64,000 bases of DNA from Aldehydirespirator sp965116195 (GTDB lineage: Bacteria; Actinomycetota; Acidimicrobiia; Acidimicrobiales; Aldehydirespiratoraceae): the NCBI GenBank assembly GCA_965116195.1, contig OZ220491.1, positions 2,418,001-2,482,000 of the forward strand, read 5' to 3'. The position numbers were made by a program, and so were the translations under genes. Positions 23,129 through 31,994 of this stretch are shown here, one piece after another; position 1 is the first letter of the stretch; each line of letters opens with the position of its first letter. Under the pieces are notes generated by a model, which worked only from the letters and a program-made list of their open reading frames with translations, had not been told where the DNA came from and did no database searches.

Positions 23129-23401
23129 TCCTTTAGCGCCGAGTTCAAGGCTGACGCGGTGGCGTTGGTGTTGGAGGAGGGTCGGAGTATCGCGTCGGTG
23201 GCTCGTTCACTGGGGATCGGTACCACGAGTCTGGGTAACTGGGTTCGCCAGGCGCGTGTTGATCGCGGTGAACGTGAAGGAATGACCTCCGCTGAACGCG
23301 AGGAGTTGGTCCGGTTACGTCGCGAGAACGTGCGGTTGCGTCAGGAGACTGAGCTGCTCAAACGAGCCACGGCAGTTCGGGTGAAGGAGTTGGGACAGTG
23401 A
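23129..23401 (+). pseudogene. IS3-family transposase OrfA, 5'-truncated, with OrfB stub
   Basis: The frame encodes SFSAEFKADAVALVLEEGRS followed by the helix-turn-helix IASVARSLGIGTTSLGNWV and the leucine-zipper-like EELVRLRRENVRLRQETELL typical of IS3 OrfA. Its N-terminus is cut at the IS30 border near 23128. The stop (23399-23401) overlaps a GTG that opens MTRYRWIAS, the normal start of OrfB, but this frame loses similarity at once and stops near 23490. Confidence 0.75.
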
Positions 23402-23520
23402 CCCGTTACAGGTGGATAGCGAGCGAGCGGCAGCGGCGATTGATCTCACAGATGGCAGCGTGGCGGCATACGCACGTCCCGTTGGAATGAAACTGGCATC
23501 AGCCCAGATCCGAGCAAAGA

Positions 23521-23566
23521 ACCCCGGTACCCGTTCATGTATCGGTTGTATGTGGGGTACCGGGGT
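23521..23566 (-). terminator. Hairpin terminator downstream of tRNA-fMet
   Basis: ACCCCGGTACCC (23521-23532) and its perfect complement at 23555-23566 form a 12-bp stem with a 22-nt loop, three bases beyond the 3' end of the tRNA. On the minus strand it is followed by TTCTTTG, a short T-rich tail. Confidence 0.65.
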
Positions 23567-23568
23567 GG

Positions 23569-23642
<74 letters not shown>

Positions 23643-23717
23643 AAGCAACTCTACCGTGACAGGCAAACGGGGCGCAACCACCCGCAGGCATTTTGTTCGC
23701 ACGGCTCGACACGATGC

Positions 23718-24839
23718 TCAGCGGATCAGGGCCTGTAGCTCTCTTATGTCCAGTTGCACGGGCGTGCTGAGACGGTAGTCGTCAAAGTGACGCCAACCCG
23801 CGTGCGTGCTGGAACTCCAGTAGATCCGCCATGTCACCGTCACTGTTGCCGACGATCCGCCCGGGTTTGACTTCGTGTGGAAGACTCTCGTGCAGGCCGA
23901 GTGCTGCTGCTCACCCGAGAGTCTCGGGTTCCAGGCACGCCCGGCATCAGTCGTGCATCGCAGTTGCCCGTGAGGGGAGCCGAAGTCCCAGGTCACGTCC
24001 ACAAAGTCGGCGCGCACCGTTGCCCAGACCGAGCCTGCCTGGGCAGAACGTTGGGGATAGTCGCGCAACTTGCTTGTGACCGCGAACCATGTCTCGGTGC
24101 CCACAACCTGGAAGGTGCCGGGCGCTACGGAGGCCACCGGCGGTTGAAGGCTCAGTTGTCCCATCGCGTAGCGGGCAACCTCTGATTCAGACACCACCTG
24201 CCCCGGAATCTGCTCACCCGGATGGGTGTGGCGGACAACTCTGGGATAGCCCGTCACACGCTCACCGTCGGAGGTCCGATGGCAGTCAATCACATACAGA
24301 CCTCCGGATTGCAGGTAAGTAACCGGAACAACGCCGTCGGGACTACCCCAGCCCCCCGGCTGACGCCCGTACAGGTACCAGACACACACGACAGTTGGTG
24401 GACGATAAAGACTGGGACGATCCACCAGACGCATCGACGTGGTCTCAGCCGCATGCACACATACGCCCCCTACCTCACCGCAGTGGGTCACCCAGACATC
24501 TTCCTCCACAGTGACCCCCTGAGCCCTGTGGCCGGTAGCAAGTCCCACAGTCCCAACAGGTGTGGCCCTCAAAGCCGACACCTTGGCCACAGCGGTCAAC
24601 CCGTTGCCGGCTACAAGTCCCGCCACCGCCGCACTGACCGGCAGCATGTCATGGACATCACCAACCAACGCCTGCGCACCAGCAAACCGATCCGCGAGTT
24701 CAACTGATGTAGCCGCATGGGGCGGAACCAGGGCTGCGCCAACGAACGTCTGAGTGCCAGACCCAGCCGTGCTTACTCCGGCCACGATCAGCGCCACCGC
24801 AAGTGCGCTGGTGGCGATCAACTGAACGACGACACGCAT
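23718..24839 (-). CDS. Secreted hypothetical protein
   Basis: This 373-residue protein starts with a signal peptide or anchor (VVVQLIATSALAVALIVAGV). The rest is mostly beta-rich and hydrophilic with six or more cysteines (for example THCGEVGGVC, VVCVWYLYG, VIDCHRT), suggesting disulfides outside the cell. I do not recognise a family. The start ATG overlaps the 3' end of the upstream lipoprotein gene by 22 bases, so they form a two-gene unit. A TadE/secretion-system accessory or an envelope protein would both be possible; nothing in the sequence decides. Confidence 0.65.
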   Translation of the reverse strand: MRVVVQLIATSALAVALIVAGVSTAGSGTQTFVGAALVPPHAATSVELADRFAGAQALVGDVHDMLPVSAAVAGLVAGNGLTAVAKVSALRATPVGTVGLATGHRAQGVTVEEDVWVTHCGEVGGVCVHAAETTSMRLVDRPSLYRPPTVVCVWYLYGRQPGGWGSPDGVVPVTYLQSGGLYVIDCHRTSDGERVTGYPRVVRHTHPGEQIPGQVVSESEVARYAMGQLSLQPPVASVAPGTFQVVGTETWFAVTSKLRDYPQRSAQAGSVWATVRADFVDVTWDFGSPHGQLRCTTDAGRAWNPRLSGEQQHSACTRVFHTKSNPGGSSATVTVTWRIYWSSSTHAGWRHFDDYRLSTPVQLDIRELQALIR

Positions 24840-25486
24840 GAGTCGAGGTTCTCGAAGAACCCGATATCAAAGGTTGCGTCAATCTGCCAACCGGTCAAAC
24901 GGTGATCCACCACATGCTGGACATGGCGATACCCGCCACCGGTACCGGCCTCTGCCACGCATGCATCAAGCGCAACACGCTCGCTGTCAGCCATGAAGAC
25001 CTCCACTGTTGCCACAGGCCGTGACTTCCAGCGTTGGCGCACCACGGACAAGAGCGGCTCAACCTGCCCGATACCTGCTGATGCCAACACGGCGGCGCTG
25101 CCGGTGCGCATGACCGTGAACGCGCCAGCAGCGTCCTCGCCTTTGACATCAGGTAACGGAACGGTGGTCGTTGTGCTCGTCGTGGTCGTTGTTGTGGTGG
25201 TCGTTGTCACAGCCGTTGCGTTGAGCGACACCGTGCCATCACCGACGGCGGGAACAGAGCTTGAGGTTGTGTTCACACGCGTTGAGTGGACGACCCCGGC
25301 ACCGGTCACCTCCTCGGTCACGTCGGTCACCACCGGCTCTGCCAAGCCCTGTCCGGCATCCGCTGACCCAGCCGTTGGCAGGTCGGGTTCCTGGGAGGGC
25401 TCCACTTGAGATCGGCTGCCGCAAGCTGATACCAGCCCCACAACGACCAGCACGATCCCGCCCGCACAACAACACCTACGCCTCAC
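24818..25486 (-). CDS. Putative lipoprotein with threonine-rich linker
   Basis: This 222-residue protein begins with a short signal sequence ending in the lipobox-like LVSACGS, followed by an acidic/proline stretch and a run of threonines (about residues 93-106). A compact C-terminal domain contains paired cysteines (ALDACVAEAG, NLDSCVSSFS). The Thr-rich linker resembles those of the surface proteins at 46-51 kb and 61-63 kb of this window. No family recognised. It overlaps and probably co-expresses with the secreted protein that follows. Confidence 0.65.
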   Translation of the reverse strand: MRRRCCCAGGIVLVVVGLVSACGSRSQVEPSQEPDLPTAGSADAGQGLAEPVVTDVTEEVTGAGVVHSTRVNTTSSSVPAVGDGTVSLNATAVTTTTTTTTTTSTTTTVPLPDVKGEDAAGAFTVMRTGSAAVLASAGIGQVEPLLSVVRQRWKSRPVATVEVFMADSERVALDACVAEAGTGGGYRHVQHVVDHRLTGWQIDATFDIGFFENLDSCVSSFS

Positions 25487-25599
25487 TGTGATACCTCACC
25501 TGTCTACCTCCCGGTCTGTTGACTACCAGAGCAGGCGAGTATATCAGCATATTTCAATAATCATCATGTATCTTCCACCAAGCCCTCGGTGATCAGTCT

Positions 25600-25652
25600 G
25601 CGAAATTCCTGGGATTAGGGGGGATTATTCCCCCTTACAGCAGGAATTTCGC
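25600..25652. other. 53-nt two-tier perfect hairpin
   Basis: Outer arms GCGAAATTCCTG (25600-25611) and CAGGAATTTCGC (25641-25652) are perfectly complementary, and inside them a run of G (from about 25618) pairs with a run of C (25630-25634). It lies between the UPF0182 stop and the lipoprotein start, both on the minus strand. No T-tract follows on either strand, so it is not a standard terminator. The rest of the 265-bp gap (25487-25751) shows no gene. Confidence 0.75.
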
Positions 25653-25751
25653 TGGTGAACTGCCGAACTCTGACGGGTCGGGCCCAGATGGCCGACGAAC
25701 TACTGGAGGCTCGCCGGGTTGTCGCAACCAACGGGCCAGCGCATCAGCTGG

Positions 25752-28697
25752 TTAGTTGGCTAGTTGCTCCAGCAGTCGGGTGAGGATCTCGTCCTGGCGG
25801 CTTCGCAACTCGGCGAGTTCGTCCAGCAACTGCTCGGCCTCGGATCTTGTGAGCGGAGCAAGGTCGGCGGTACCAGCAGGCACGTCAGCCTCACCCGGAG
25901 TCTGGTCCTCACCGACTGGACCGTCAGGATCGCCGAGCGGATCGCCAACCGGGTCGCGGTCAGGACCTGGCGCGTCTCCGTCAGTTACCACCGGAGGCAG
26001 CACCACACCGGTGAAGTCCGCGTTCGGATAGAGCTTGCCCAGAGCCTCACCCAGCGTCGTGCCCAAAGCCGTGCGATTGCCAACCGCAGCAATCACACCT
26101 GCCAGCAACGGGATCTGCGTGCCCTGAGCCCGCACATACATGGGACGCACGTACAAAACCGAATCCTCCACAGGCAGCAACAACAGGTCACCGAAGTCAA
26201 CCGAGGATCCCTGGTCGTTCAGGAGTGTGAGCTCACGACTGATCTCGGGGTTGGTGGAAATATTGGAAGCCACGATTGACGGGCCGGGTGCCAGCAGGTT
26301 GGACATCTCATAGGAAACCAACCTGGAGGTTCCGTCCGAACGTGTCTCGGCCACCATGAACCCGGTCAACTCCTTGCGACTGTCATCATCGGAGATCGGC
26401 ACGAAAGACCTGAGCGCCACGAAGGACGCCTCCTGCTCTCCGGGCAACTCAATCAGCGAGTAGTAGGCCGGAACCCGACGCTCACGCCGGGTGATCACAC
26501 CGGTCTCACCGACCACCGACTCAGCCGTGCCGCCCGCAGCCACACTGCGACCCGGGTCCTGGGCCACAGCCCAACGCTCGGTACCGATTATCAGAGCCTC
26601 GGGCTCCGAGACATGGTACGAAGACCACATGTTGGTCTGCACGGTGAACAAATCCGTCGGGAACCGCAGATGCGAGCGCAAACCCTCAGGCATCTCGGCG
26701 AAATCTGTGAACAGGTCACTGAAGGCCCCCCGCCATGCCTCGATGATCGGGTCATCAACAGGCATCACATACAGGGTCACGTCACCGTCGTACGCGTCAA
26801 CCACAGCCTTCACCGAATTGCGTATGTAGTTGGCACCAGCAGCGGCCAGATCCGCAGTCGAACTCAACCCGCTGACATCAGCATCCTGGGAGTAGGGGAA
26901 GCGGCCGGTCGTCGTATACGCGTCAAGCACATAGTAGATGCGATTGTTGTGTACAACCGGATAGGCATCAGAGTCGAACTCCAAAAACGGTGCGATGCTC
27001 CGGACTCTGCTCTCAACGTCGCGCTGATAAATGATCCGGGTGTCGGAGTCCACAAAATCGGAGATCAACGGGTCGAGTTGGCCGAAACGCAGCGCAAAAG
27101 CAGCCCGACGCGTCAACGAGCCCATGTCCACGCCACCCTCACCGGTGTAACGGAAGCTCACATCCTGGCCATTGCCGTCCACGTAGTCCACCTCGTCGCG
27201 GGTCGCTCCCACCAGCGCATAGCCGTCCAGCGACTCCCCCACATAGATCTGCGGTTCCTCCAGTTCCAGATCGAGCCGGGGATCAATAGCCACCGGCAGA
27301 CCACCAACAATAAAGTCAGGGCTGCCACGGACATCAGTCACATTGGCCTGTGCTATGGCAATCCCGTAGCCGTGCGTGATGGCCACATGCTGACGCTCCC
27401 ATGACCCCAACTCGCTCAGGTTGAGTTCCCGTGCCGCCAGAACCACCTGCGTGAGTTCACCGTCAACTTCGTAACGATCCACATCCAACACATCTGAGAA
27501 CCTGTAGAAGTCCCGCTCGCCCTGATCCTTGTCGAAGGTGTCGGTGAGGGTGCGGGGGTCAAGAATCCTGGCATTGCGCACGGTCTGCTCGGCAGCACGG
27601 AGTTGGTCCGAGCTGGGGTTCTCCCGGTAGTTGAATGCTTCGAGACTCACATCGGTACCAGGCTGCAACGAGTAGGCGGTCCGGGTACCGGCGATGTTGT
27701 CAAGCGTGTACGGGGCCTCTTTGGCGGTCTCATTCGGATCAACCTGAAAACGCTGGACGAAGGCCGGGTACAGGTTCCCCATAACCAGCGCCGTGAAAGC
27801 CCAAAGCCCCACCGCCAGCACCGGCAGCACCCAACCCCGCCGACGCAGGTTCACAAACAACAACAGCGCAGCGAACAGCGAGATCAACAACAACAGGTTG
27901 AGAGCCGGCAACTTGGCGTTGACATCCGTGTAGAGGGCACCGTCCACAACCCCACGATCAGAGACGGTGAGTTCATAGCGCGCCAGCCAGTAGTCCGCCG
28001 CCTTCACCAGAGCCAGCACCGCCAGGATTGCCGACAGATGCACCTTCACTGCGGGCAGCACACGCTCAGTGCCAGCAGCAGGTTGAAGACGTATGCCGCC
28101 GTTCAGGTAGTGGAATAGAGAGACCACCACAAAGATGATCATGCAGGCGGCAAACGCCCAGCCCACCAGAAACGACAGGAAAGGCAGCCTGAACACGTAG
28201 AAGCCGATGTCGGTGTCAAAGAGCGGATCCGTGATACCAAAGTCCTTGCGATTTCGGAACAGCAGCCACTGTTCCCACTGGCTCGACACGCCCGAGGCGG
28301 CCAGGAGCGAGAACAAAAGGGACACGGCCACCCGAACCAGCCCGGCACGTCCCGAGATCACCTCATGGACACGTCCGAGCATCTCCTCCTCGGGGCCCGG
28401 GGGACGTACACGTGGTGCCAACCGGCCGGCTATCAACAGGTTGCAGAACATCACCACGAAGAAGGTGGCTGCGAAGATCAGGAACAGGACAATCTTTGCG
28501 AACAGCACCCGCGACCAGACATCGGTGCGGTCCAGCGAGTCGAACCACAGGTAGTCGGTGTAGAAGCGGGCTATACCCCGCAACGAGAGGGCCAGGACGA
28601 GCAGACCGCCCACCACCAACAGGCCGACGATACGGAATCGCCTTGACCCGAAGCGGGGACGGTTACTCGGTGTCGGGGTGGGGACCACGGTACGCAC
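25752..28697 (-). CDS. UPF0182 family integral membrane protein
   Basis: This 981-residue protein matches UPF0182 (COG1615) over its full usual length. The N-terminal third has seven or so membrane helices with the family landmarks FYTDYLWFDSL near residue 46 and GFYVFRLPFLSFLVGWAF. The large extracytoplasmic part includes RFQVDPNETAKEAPYTLDNI and ERQHVAITHGYG. The C-terminus is an acidic Asp/Pro/Gly-rich tail and a final coiled coil. The function of the family is not known. In actinobacteria it is commonly encoded next to a Lon-like PDZ protease, as here at 31995-33344, with a DivIVA-like gene in between. Its start is six bases after the stop of the DivIVA-like gene. Confidence 0.9.
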   Translation of the reverse strand: MRTVVPTPTPSNRPRFGSRRFRIVGLLVVGGLLVLALSLRGIARFYTDYLWFDSLDRTDVWSRVLFAKIVLFLIFAATFFVVMFCNLLIAGRLAPRVRPPGPEEEMLGRVHEVISGRAGLVRVAVSLLFSLLAASGVSSQWEQWLLFRNRKDFGITDPLFDTDIGFYVFRLPFLSFLVGWAFAACMIIFVVVSLFHYLNGGIRLQPAAGTERVLPAVKVHLSAILAVLALVKAADYWLARYELTVSDRGVVDGALYTDVNAKLPALNLLLLISLFAALLLFVNLRRRGWVLPVLAVGLWAFTALVMGNLYPAFVQRFQVDPNETAKEAPYTLDNIAGTRTAYSLQPGTDVSLEAFNYRENPSSDQLRAAEQTVRNARILDPRTLTDTFDKDQGERDFYRFSDVLDVDRYEVDGELTQVVLAARELNLSELGSWERQHVAITHGYGIAIAQANVTDVRGSPDFIVGGLPVAIDPRLDLELEEPQIYVGESLDGYALVGATRDEVDYVDGNGQDVSFRYTGEGGVDMGSLTRRAAFALRFGQLDPLISDFVDSDTRIIYQRDVESRVRSIAPFLEFDSDAYPVVHNNRIYYVLDAYTTTGRFPYSQDADVSGLSSTADLAAAGANYIRNSVKAVVDAYDGDVTLYVMPVDDPIIEAWRGAFSDLFTDFAEMPEGLRSHLRFPTDLFTVQTNMWSSYHVSEPEALIIGTERWAVAQDPGRSVAAGGTAESVVGETGVITRRERRVPAYYSLIELPGEQEASFVALRSFVPISDDDSRKELTGFMVAETRSDGTSRLVSYEMSNLLAPGPSIVASNISTNPEISRELTLLNDQGSSVDFGDLLLLPVEDSVLYVRPMYVRAQGTQIPLLAGVIAAVGNRTALGTTLGEALGKLYPNADFTGVVLPPVVTDGDAPGPDRDPVGDPLGDPDGPVGEDQTPGEADVPAGTADLAPLTRSEAEQLLDELAELRSRQDEILTRLLEQLAN

Positions 28698-28703
28698 TGC
28701 GTG

Positions 28704-31307
28704 TCACGCTATCGGCTGATGCCAGCCTTTCGCGAAGGCTGCGACCGCTGCCTCGTCGGCCCGGCCGGATCGGAACTCCCGGTAGGCGGCTCGTACCGCC
28801 GCGCTCAACTCGTCAACATCGTTGATCTCGTCGGCGAGTTTGCTGATGTGAGATTGCAGAGGCTCAACCAACGTCACAACGACGGCCTCGCCGGCGGCCT
28901 GCAGATCCACGTCATCAATGCTCACGTCGATGTATGACGCAAAGTCTTGCAACGGCTCGCGAACCACACTCGCATAACGACGTTTCTGTTCTGCGTCCTG
29001 AGCCTTGACGGCGCTGGGGCCGACCCGGCGCAAAGCATCCAGCAGCTCACCCTGTTCGTCCACGACCAAACGCTTGAGGGCACGGGCGATCTCCCCCACG
29101 GCCACTTTTCGGGCTGCACCGATCAGGTCCTCGCCATCGTCGGCTGTCACGGCTGCGTCACCGGACACGGCGGTGTCAGCGCTGTCAACAAAGTCATCGG
29201 CGTCATCCGTGTCGGCATTCGGGCCGTCATCCGTAGGCGTGACGTACGCCGTGTGCGCGTCAGATCCCGCCTTGAGCAACCCGACAGACTCAGCCCCCGA
29301 CTCCGCTGACACTTCGTCAGACACGCCTGAGCGCTGCGAACCTGTCACCGTCGTGGCTGAAGCGGTCGTGGTCACGTCACTTGGTTGGCCGACAGCACGC
29401 AAACGAGCAAAGATATCCTGAACGTCAGCCGAGGTGGACGCTGGGGAGTCGCTGGATGCCGCCGACGGGTCAGATGACACTGGCGGGTCAATGGACGCAA
29501 CCGCCGAGCCTGTCAGCGCTGGCGAGTCAATCGACACAGCAGCCGAGTCGGAGGACACTGGAGGGTCAATAGGCACAGCAGCCGAGCCTGTGGACATCGG
29601 TGAGTTGACTGACGCTACAACGCGGTCGGCAGACACATCGTCTGGCAGGTCTTGTAAGGCATGCTCATCAAGCTCACCTGAACCTGGCTGATCCAACTGC
29701 TCAACGAGTTCATCCAGATCCTCGTCCTCAACAGCCTCGACATCAAGGTGTCCGTGCGGCATCAGCGCTTCGACCCCGACGCGGGCGCTGCCAACTGCTG
29801 CGTCCGCTCCCAACTCAACAGCGTCCTGTTGTCGCCCCCGACTTGGATACTCATGAGCCGTTCCACTGCCAACTGCTGTGGCCGCTCCCAACTCAACTGC
29901 TTCAGTGCTGACTGATGCATCCTGAGAGGACTCGTGGTCGGACTGCGACGAGCGCGTGGCGGCATCCGAACCAACCGAGGTGAGAACATCATCTTGACCC
30001 ACTCGCGTACTGAGAGGCGCGGAACTTAGCGGGGCATCCAGACCAACAGGTTCCTCTCTGTCCAGCGCTCCCCCTCCGATCTCAGCAGGTTCAGCCTCAA
30101 CGTCGTATACCTCAACCTGAACGCCAGCGCTCGCAGGGTCAGCAGCCAACCTGTGGCCACTCTGAAGACTCCGAGGATCCCTGTCGTAATCCCCCACATG
30201 CACATCATCCCCCACATGCACATCAGCGCCAGCATCCAACTCCGACATCTGCTCGGTGCTGTCCGCACGCTCATGCGACTTACCGGACTTCTGCAGGTGA
30301 CCATGGCCGTCACGCGAGCCAATCAAGTCACCCGAGCCGACCGGTCCACCAGAACCAACCGAACCACCAGAACCAACCGAACCAACCGAACCACCAGAAC
30401 CGACCGAACCAACCGAACCACCAGAGCCGACCGAGCCACCCGAACCACGCGAGCCGACCGAGCCACCCGAACCGACCAAGTCGTCCGAGCCACGCGAGCC
30501 GACCGAACCGACCGGGTCATCCGAGCCACGCAAATCACTCGACACGACTGGGCCGTCCGGCGCGGCGGTGCTCTCAACACCGGTGACGGCCTCACCGAGC
30601 CGTCCAGATTCCTCAGGCACCACGTCAAGCGGCAACCCCATGAGTCGTCCCGCCTGTATCTCGGCCTCGATCTCGCCAACCGTGGTGTCAGGCTCGGCCG
30701 CGACCCGCAGTCCTGCACGTTCCGCAGCGGCTCTGGCCTGTGGCACAACCTGTACCAACTCGTTGACCCACTCGCCCAAGCCCCGCTGACAGATGGACAG
30801 CGACTCAAGCAGCCGGTCACGCACTGTACGCAGTTGCTCCACCTCAGCACGGTGAAGTTTGCGTTTGCGGGCCAGGTCGGATAGCATCCGCTCCCGCACA
30901 TCCCTGGCCTGTTGCACGAGGTCTCGACCGTTTTCGCGACCCTCCTCCACGATGGCTGCCGCGGCCAGACGGGCCTTGTCAGTGATCTCAGAGCACTCCG
31001 CTTCGGCCCGCTCGATCCGCTCCTGGGCGGCTTCCCGAGCGGCATGCAGAACCTTGAGCGCCTCGTCGCCGAGCAACTCGGAAACGCGGGCTTCATCCAA
31101 CTGTTGCGGAGACGTGACCTCAAGGTGTGCCACACGCTCCAACAGTGCTGCCACCACCCGGTTGAGACGACGAATCTCGTTTGCTGCTTCCCACAGTCGG
31201 CGTTCCACCTGTTGGGGTTCAAAGCCGCGACGCACTCTTGCGAAGTCAATCCTCTCGACCGCCTCCGGCAGGAGTCCTTTCTCTGTGTCCATAGCTCCTG
31301 TGTCCAT
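28704..31307 (-). CDS. DivIVA-like coiled-coil protein with long repetitive linker
   Basis: An 867-residue protein. Residues about 15-60 (RIDFARVRRGFEPQQVERRL) match the lipid-binding DivIVA/Wag31 N-terminal motif. A coiled coil follows to about residue 200. The middle 500 residues are low complexity: a Gly/Ser/Val repeat (about 265-330), then acidic Ser/Asp/Val-rich sequence. A conserved helical C-terminal domain closes the protein (KVAVGEIARALKRLVVDEQG to the end). DivIVA proteins mark curved membrane and recruit the elongation or division machinery. The two-codon-block start (MDTGAMDTEKG) comes from a 15-bp duplication of the ribosome binding site and ATG. It is cotranscribed with the UPF0182 gene. 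Confidence 0.75.
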   Translation of the reverse strand: MDTGAMDTEKGLLPEAVERIDFARVRRGFEPQQVERRLWEAANEIRRLNRVVAALLERVAHLEVTSPQQLDEARVSELLGDEALKVLHAAREAAQERIERAEAECSEITDKARLAAAAIVEEGRENGRDLVQQARDVRERMLSDLARKRKLHRAEVEQLRTVRDRLLESLSICQRGLGEWVNELVQVVPQARAAAERAGLRVAAEPDTTVGEIEAEIQAGRLMGLPLDVVPEESGRLGEAVTGVESTAAPDGPVVSSDLRGSDDPVGSVGSRGSDDLVGSGGSVGSRGSGGSVGSGGSVGSVGSGGSVGSVGSGGSVGSGGPVGSGDLIGSRDGHGHLQKSGKSHERADSTEQMSELDAGADVHVGDDVHVGDYDRDPRSLQSGHRLAADPASAGVQVEVYDVEAEPAEIGGGALDREEPVGLDAPLSSAPLSTRVGQDDVLTSVGSDAATRSSQSDHESSQDASVSTEAVELGAATAVGSGTAHEYPSRGRQQDAVELGADAAVGSARVGVEALMPHGHLDVEAVEDEDLDELVEQLDQPGSGELDEHALQDLPDDVSADRVVASVNSPMSTGSAAVPIDPPVSSDSAAVSIDSPALTGSAVASIDPPVSSDPSAASSDSPASTSADVQDIFARLRAVGQPSDVTTTASATTVTGSQRSGVSDEVSAESGAESVGLLKAGSDAHTAYVTPTDDGPNADTDDADDFVDSADTAVSGDAAVTADDGEDLIGAARKVAVGEIARALKRLVVDEQGELLDALRRVGPSAVKAQDAEQKRRYASVVREPLQDFASYIDVSIDDVDLQAAGEAVVVTLVEPLQSHISKLADEINDVDELSAAVRAAYREFRSGRADEAAVAAFAKGWHQPIA
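30340..30510. repeat. Gly-Ser-Val coding repeat in the DivIVA-like gene
   Basis: Short units of 9-15 bp built from GAACCAACC/GAACCACC words (plus strand) encode alternating GSVGS and GSGGS blocks for about 55 residues. The unit length varies but is always a multiple of three. Confidence 0.8.
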
Positions 31308-31316
31308 AGCCCCTCC
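31288..31316 (-). repeat. Duplicated ribosome-binding-site/start module of the DivIVA-like gene
   Basis: Reading leftward, GGAGGGGCT-ATG (start 31307) is followed by GACACAGGAGCT-ATG (31292). A 15-bp ATGGACACAGGAGCT-type unit is thus repeated, and each ATG has its own purine-rich Shine-Dalgarno at suitable spacing. Both starts are in frame. Confidence 0.8.
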
Positions 31317-31439
31317 ATGATTGACGGGCGACCTGAATGATCGTTGCCACCTACGGTCGCGTCGGCCATCGCCAGCCTGCTGCCGATGTGATGACGGGCG
31401 ACCTGTGTGATTGTTTCTACAGCTACTCCGATGGTACGA

Positions 31440-31990
31440 CGTGAGTAGCAGCTACAGGTGAACCCTCGGCTTGGCCTGCCCCTGATGTCAAGTGTCTCAG
31501 CCCGATGCCGAATGTCTCAACACCGATGTCAACTCGATCCCGGCGTCACGGCCAGTAATGCCCCAACACCAATGCCAAGTGCCTCAGCCCCGATGTCAAG
31601 TGCCTCAACGCCGATGTCTGCTCGGTCCCGGTGTCACCGCCAGTAATGCCCCAACACCAATGCCAAGTGCCTCAGCCCCGATGCCGAATGTCTCAACACC
31701 GATGTCTGCTCGGTCCCGGTGTCACCGCCGGTAGTGCCCCAACACCAATGCCAAGCTCCTGCAACCTTTCGACCTTCCACCGGCGGTCTGGTGTCACCGC
31801 CAGTAATGCCCCAACACCCATGCCAAGTGCCTCAGCCCCGATGTCAAGTGCCTCAACGCCGATGTCAGCTCGGTCCCGGTGTCACCGCCAGTAGTACCCC
31901 AACACCGATACCAAGTGCCTCAGCCCGATACCGAATGTCTCAACACCGATGCCTGCTCCTGTCCCGGTGTCGCGGCCCGGTGGTGCCACG
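31440..31990. repeat. 88-bp tandem array between the Lon-like gene end and the DivIVA-like gene
   Basis: About five units of 88 bp (anchors at 31535, 31623, 31711, then a disrupted unit and one at 31871) share blocks such as CAGTAATGCCCCAACACCAA and CAAGTGCCTCAGCCCCGATG. A 35-bp unrelated insert interrupts the array near 31755-31790. Each unit is itself built from a 14-18-bp subrepeat (AAGTGCCTCA..CCGATGTC). The left neighbour sequence to 31317 holds a GACGGGCGACCTG pair (about 31322 and 31394). The array starts directly after the Lon-like stop codon and holds no gene. Confidence 0.85.
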
Positions 31991-31994
31991 ACGC

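Noticed and set aside
31440..31990. CRISPR-like array
   Set aside because: Units are contiguous with no unique spacers between identical repeats, the unit is 88 bp with internal subrepeats, and no cas gene is present. It is a tandem repeat.
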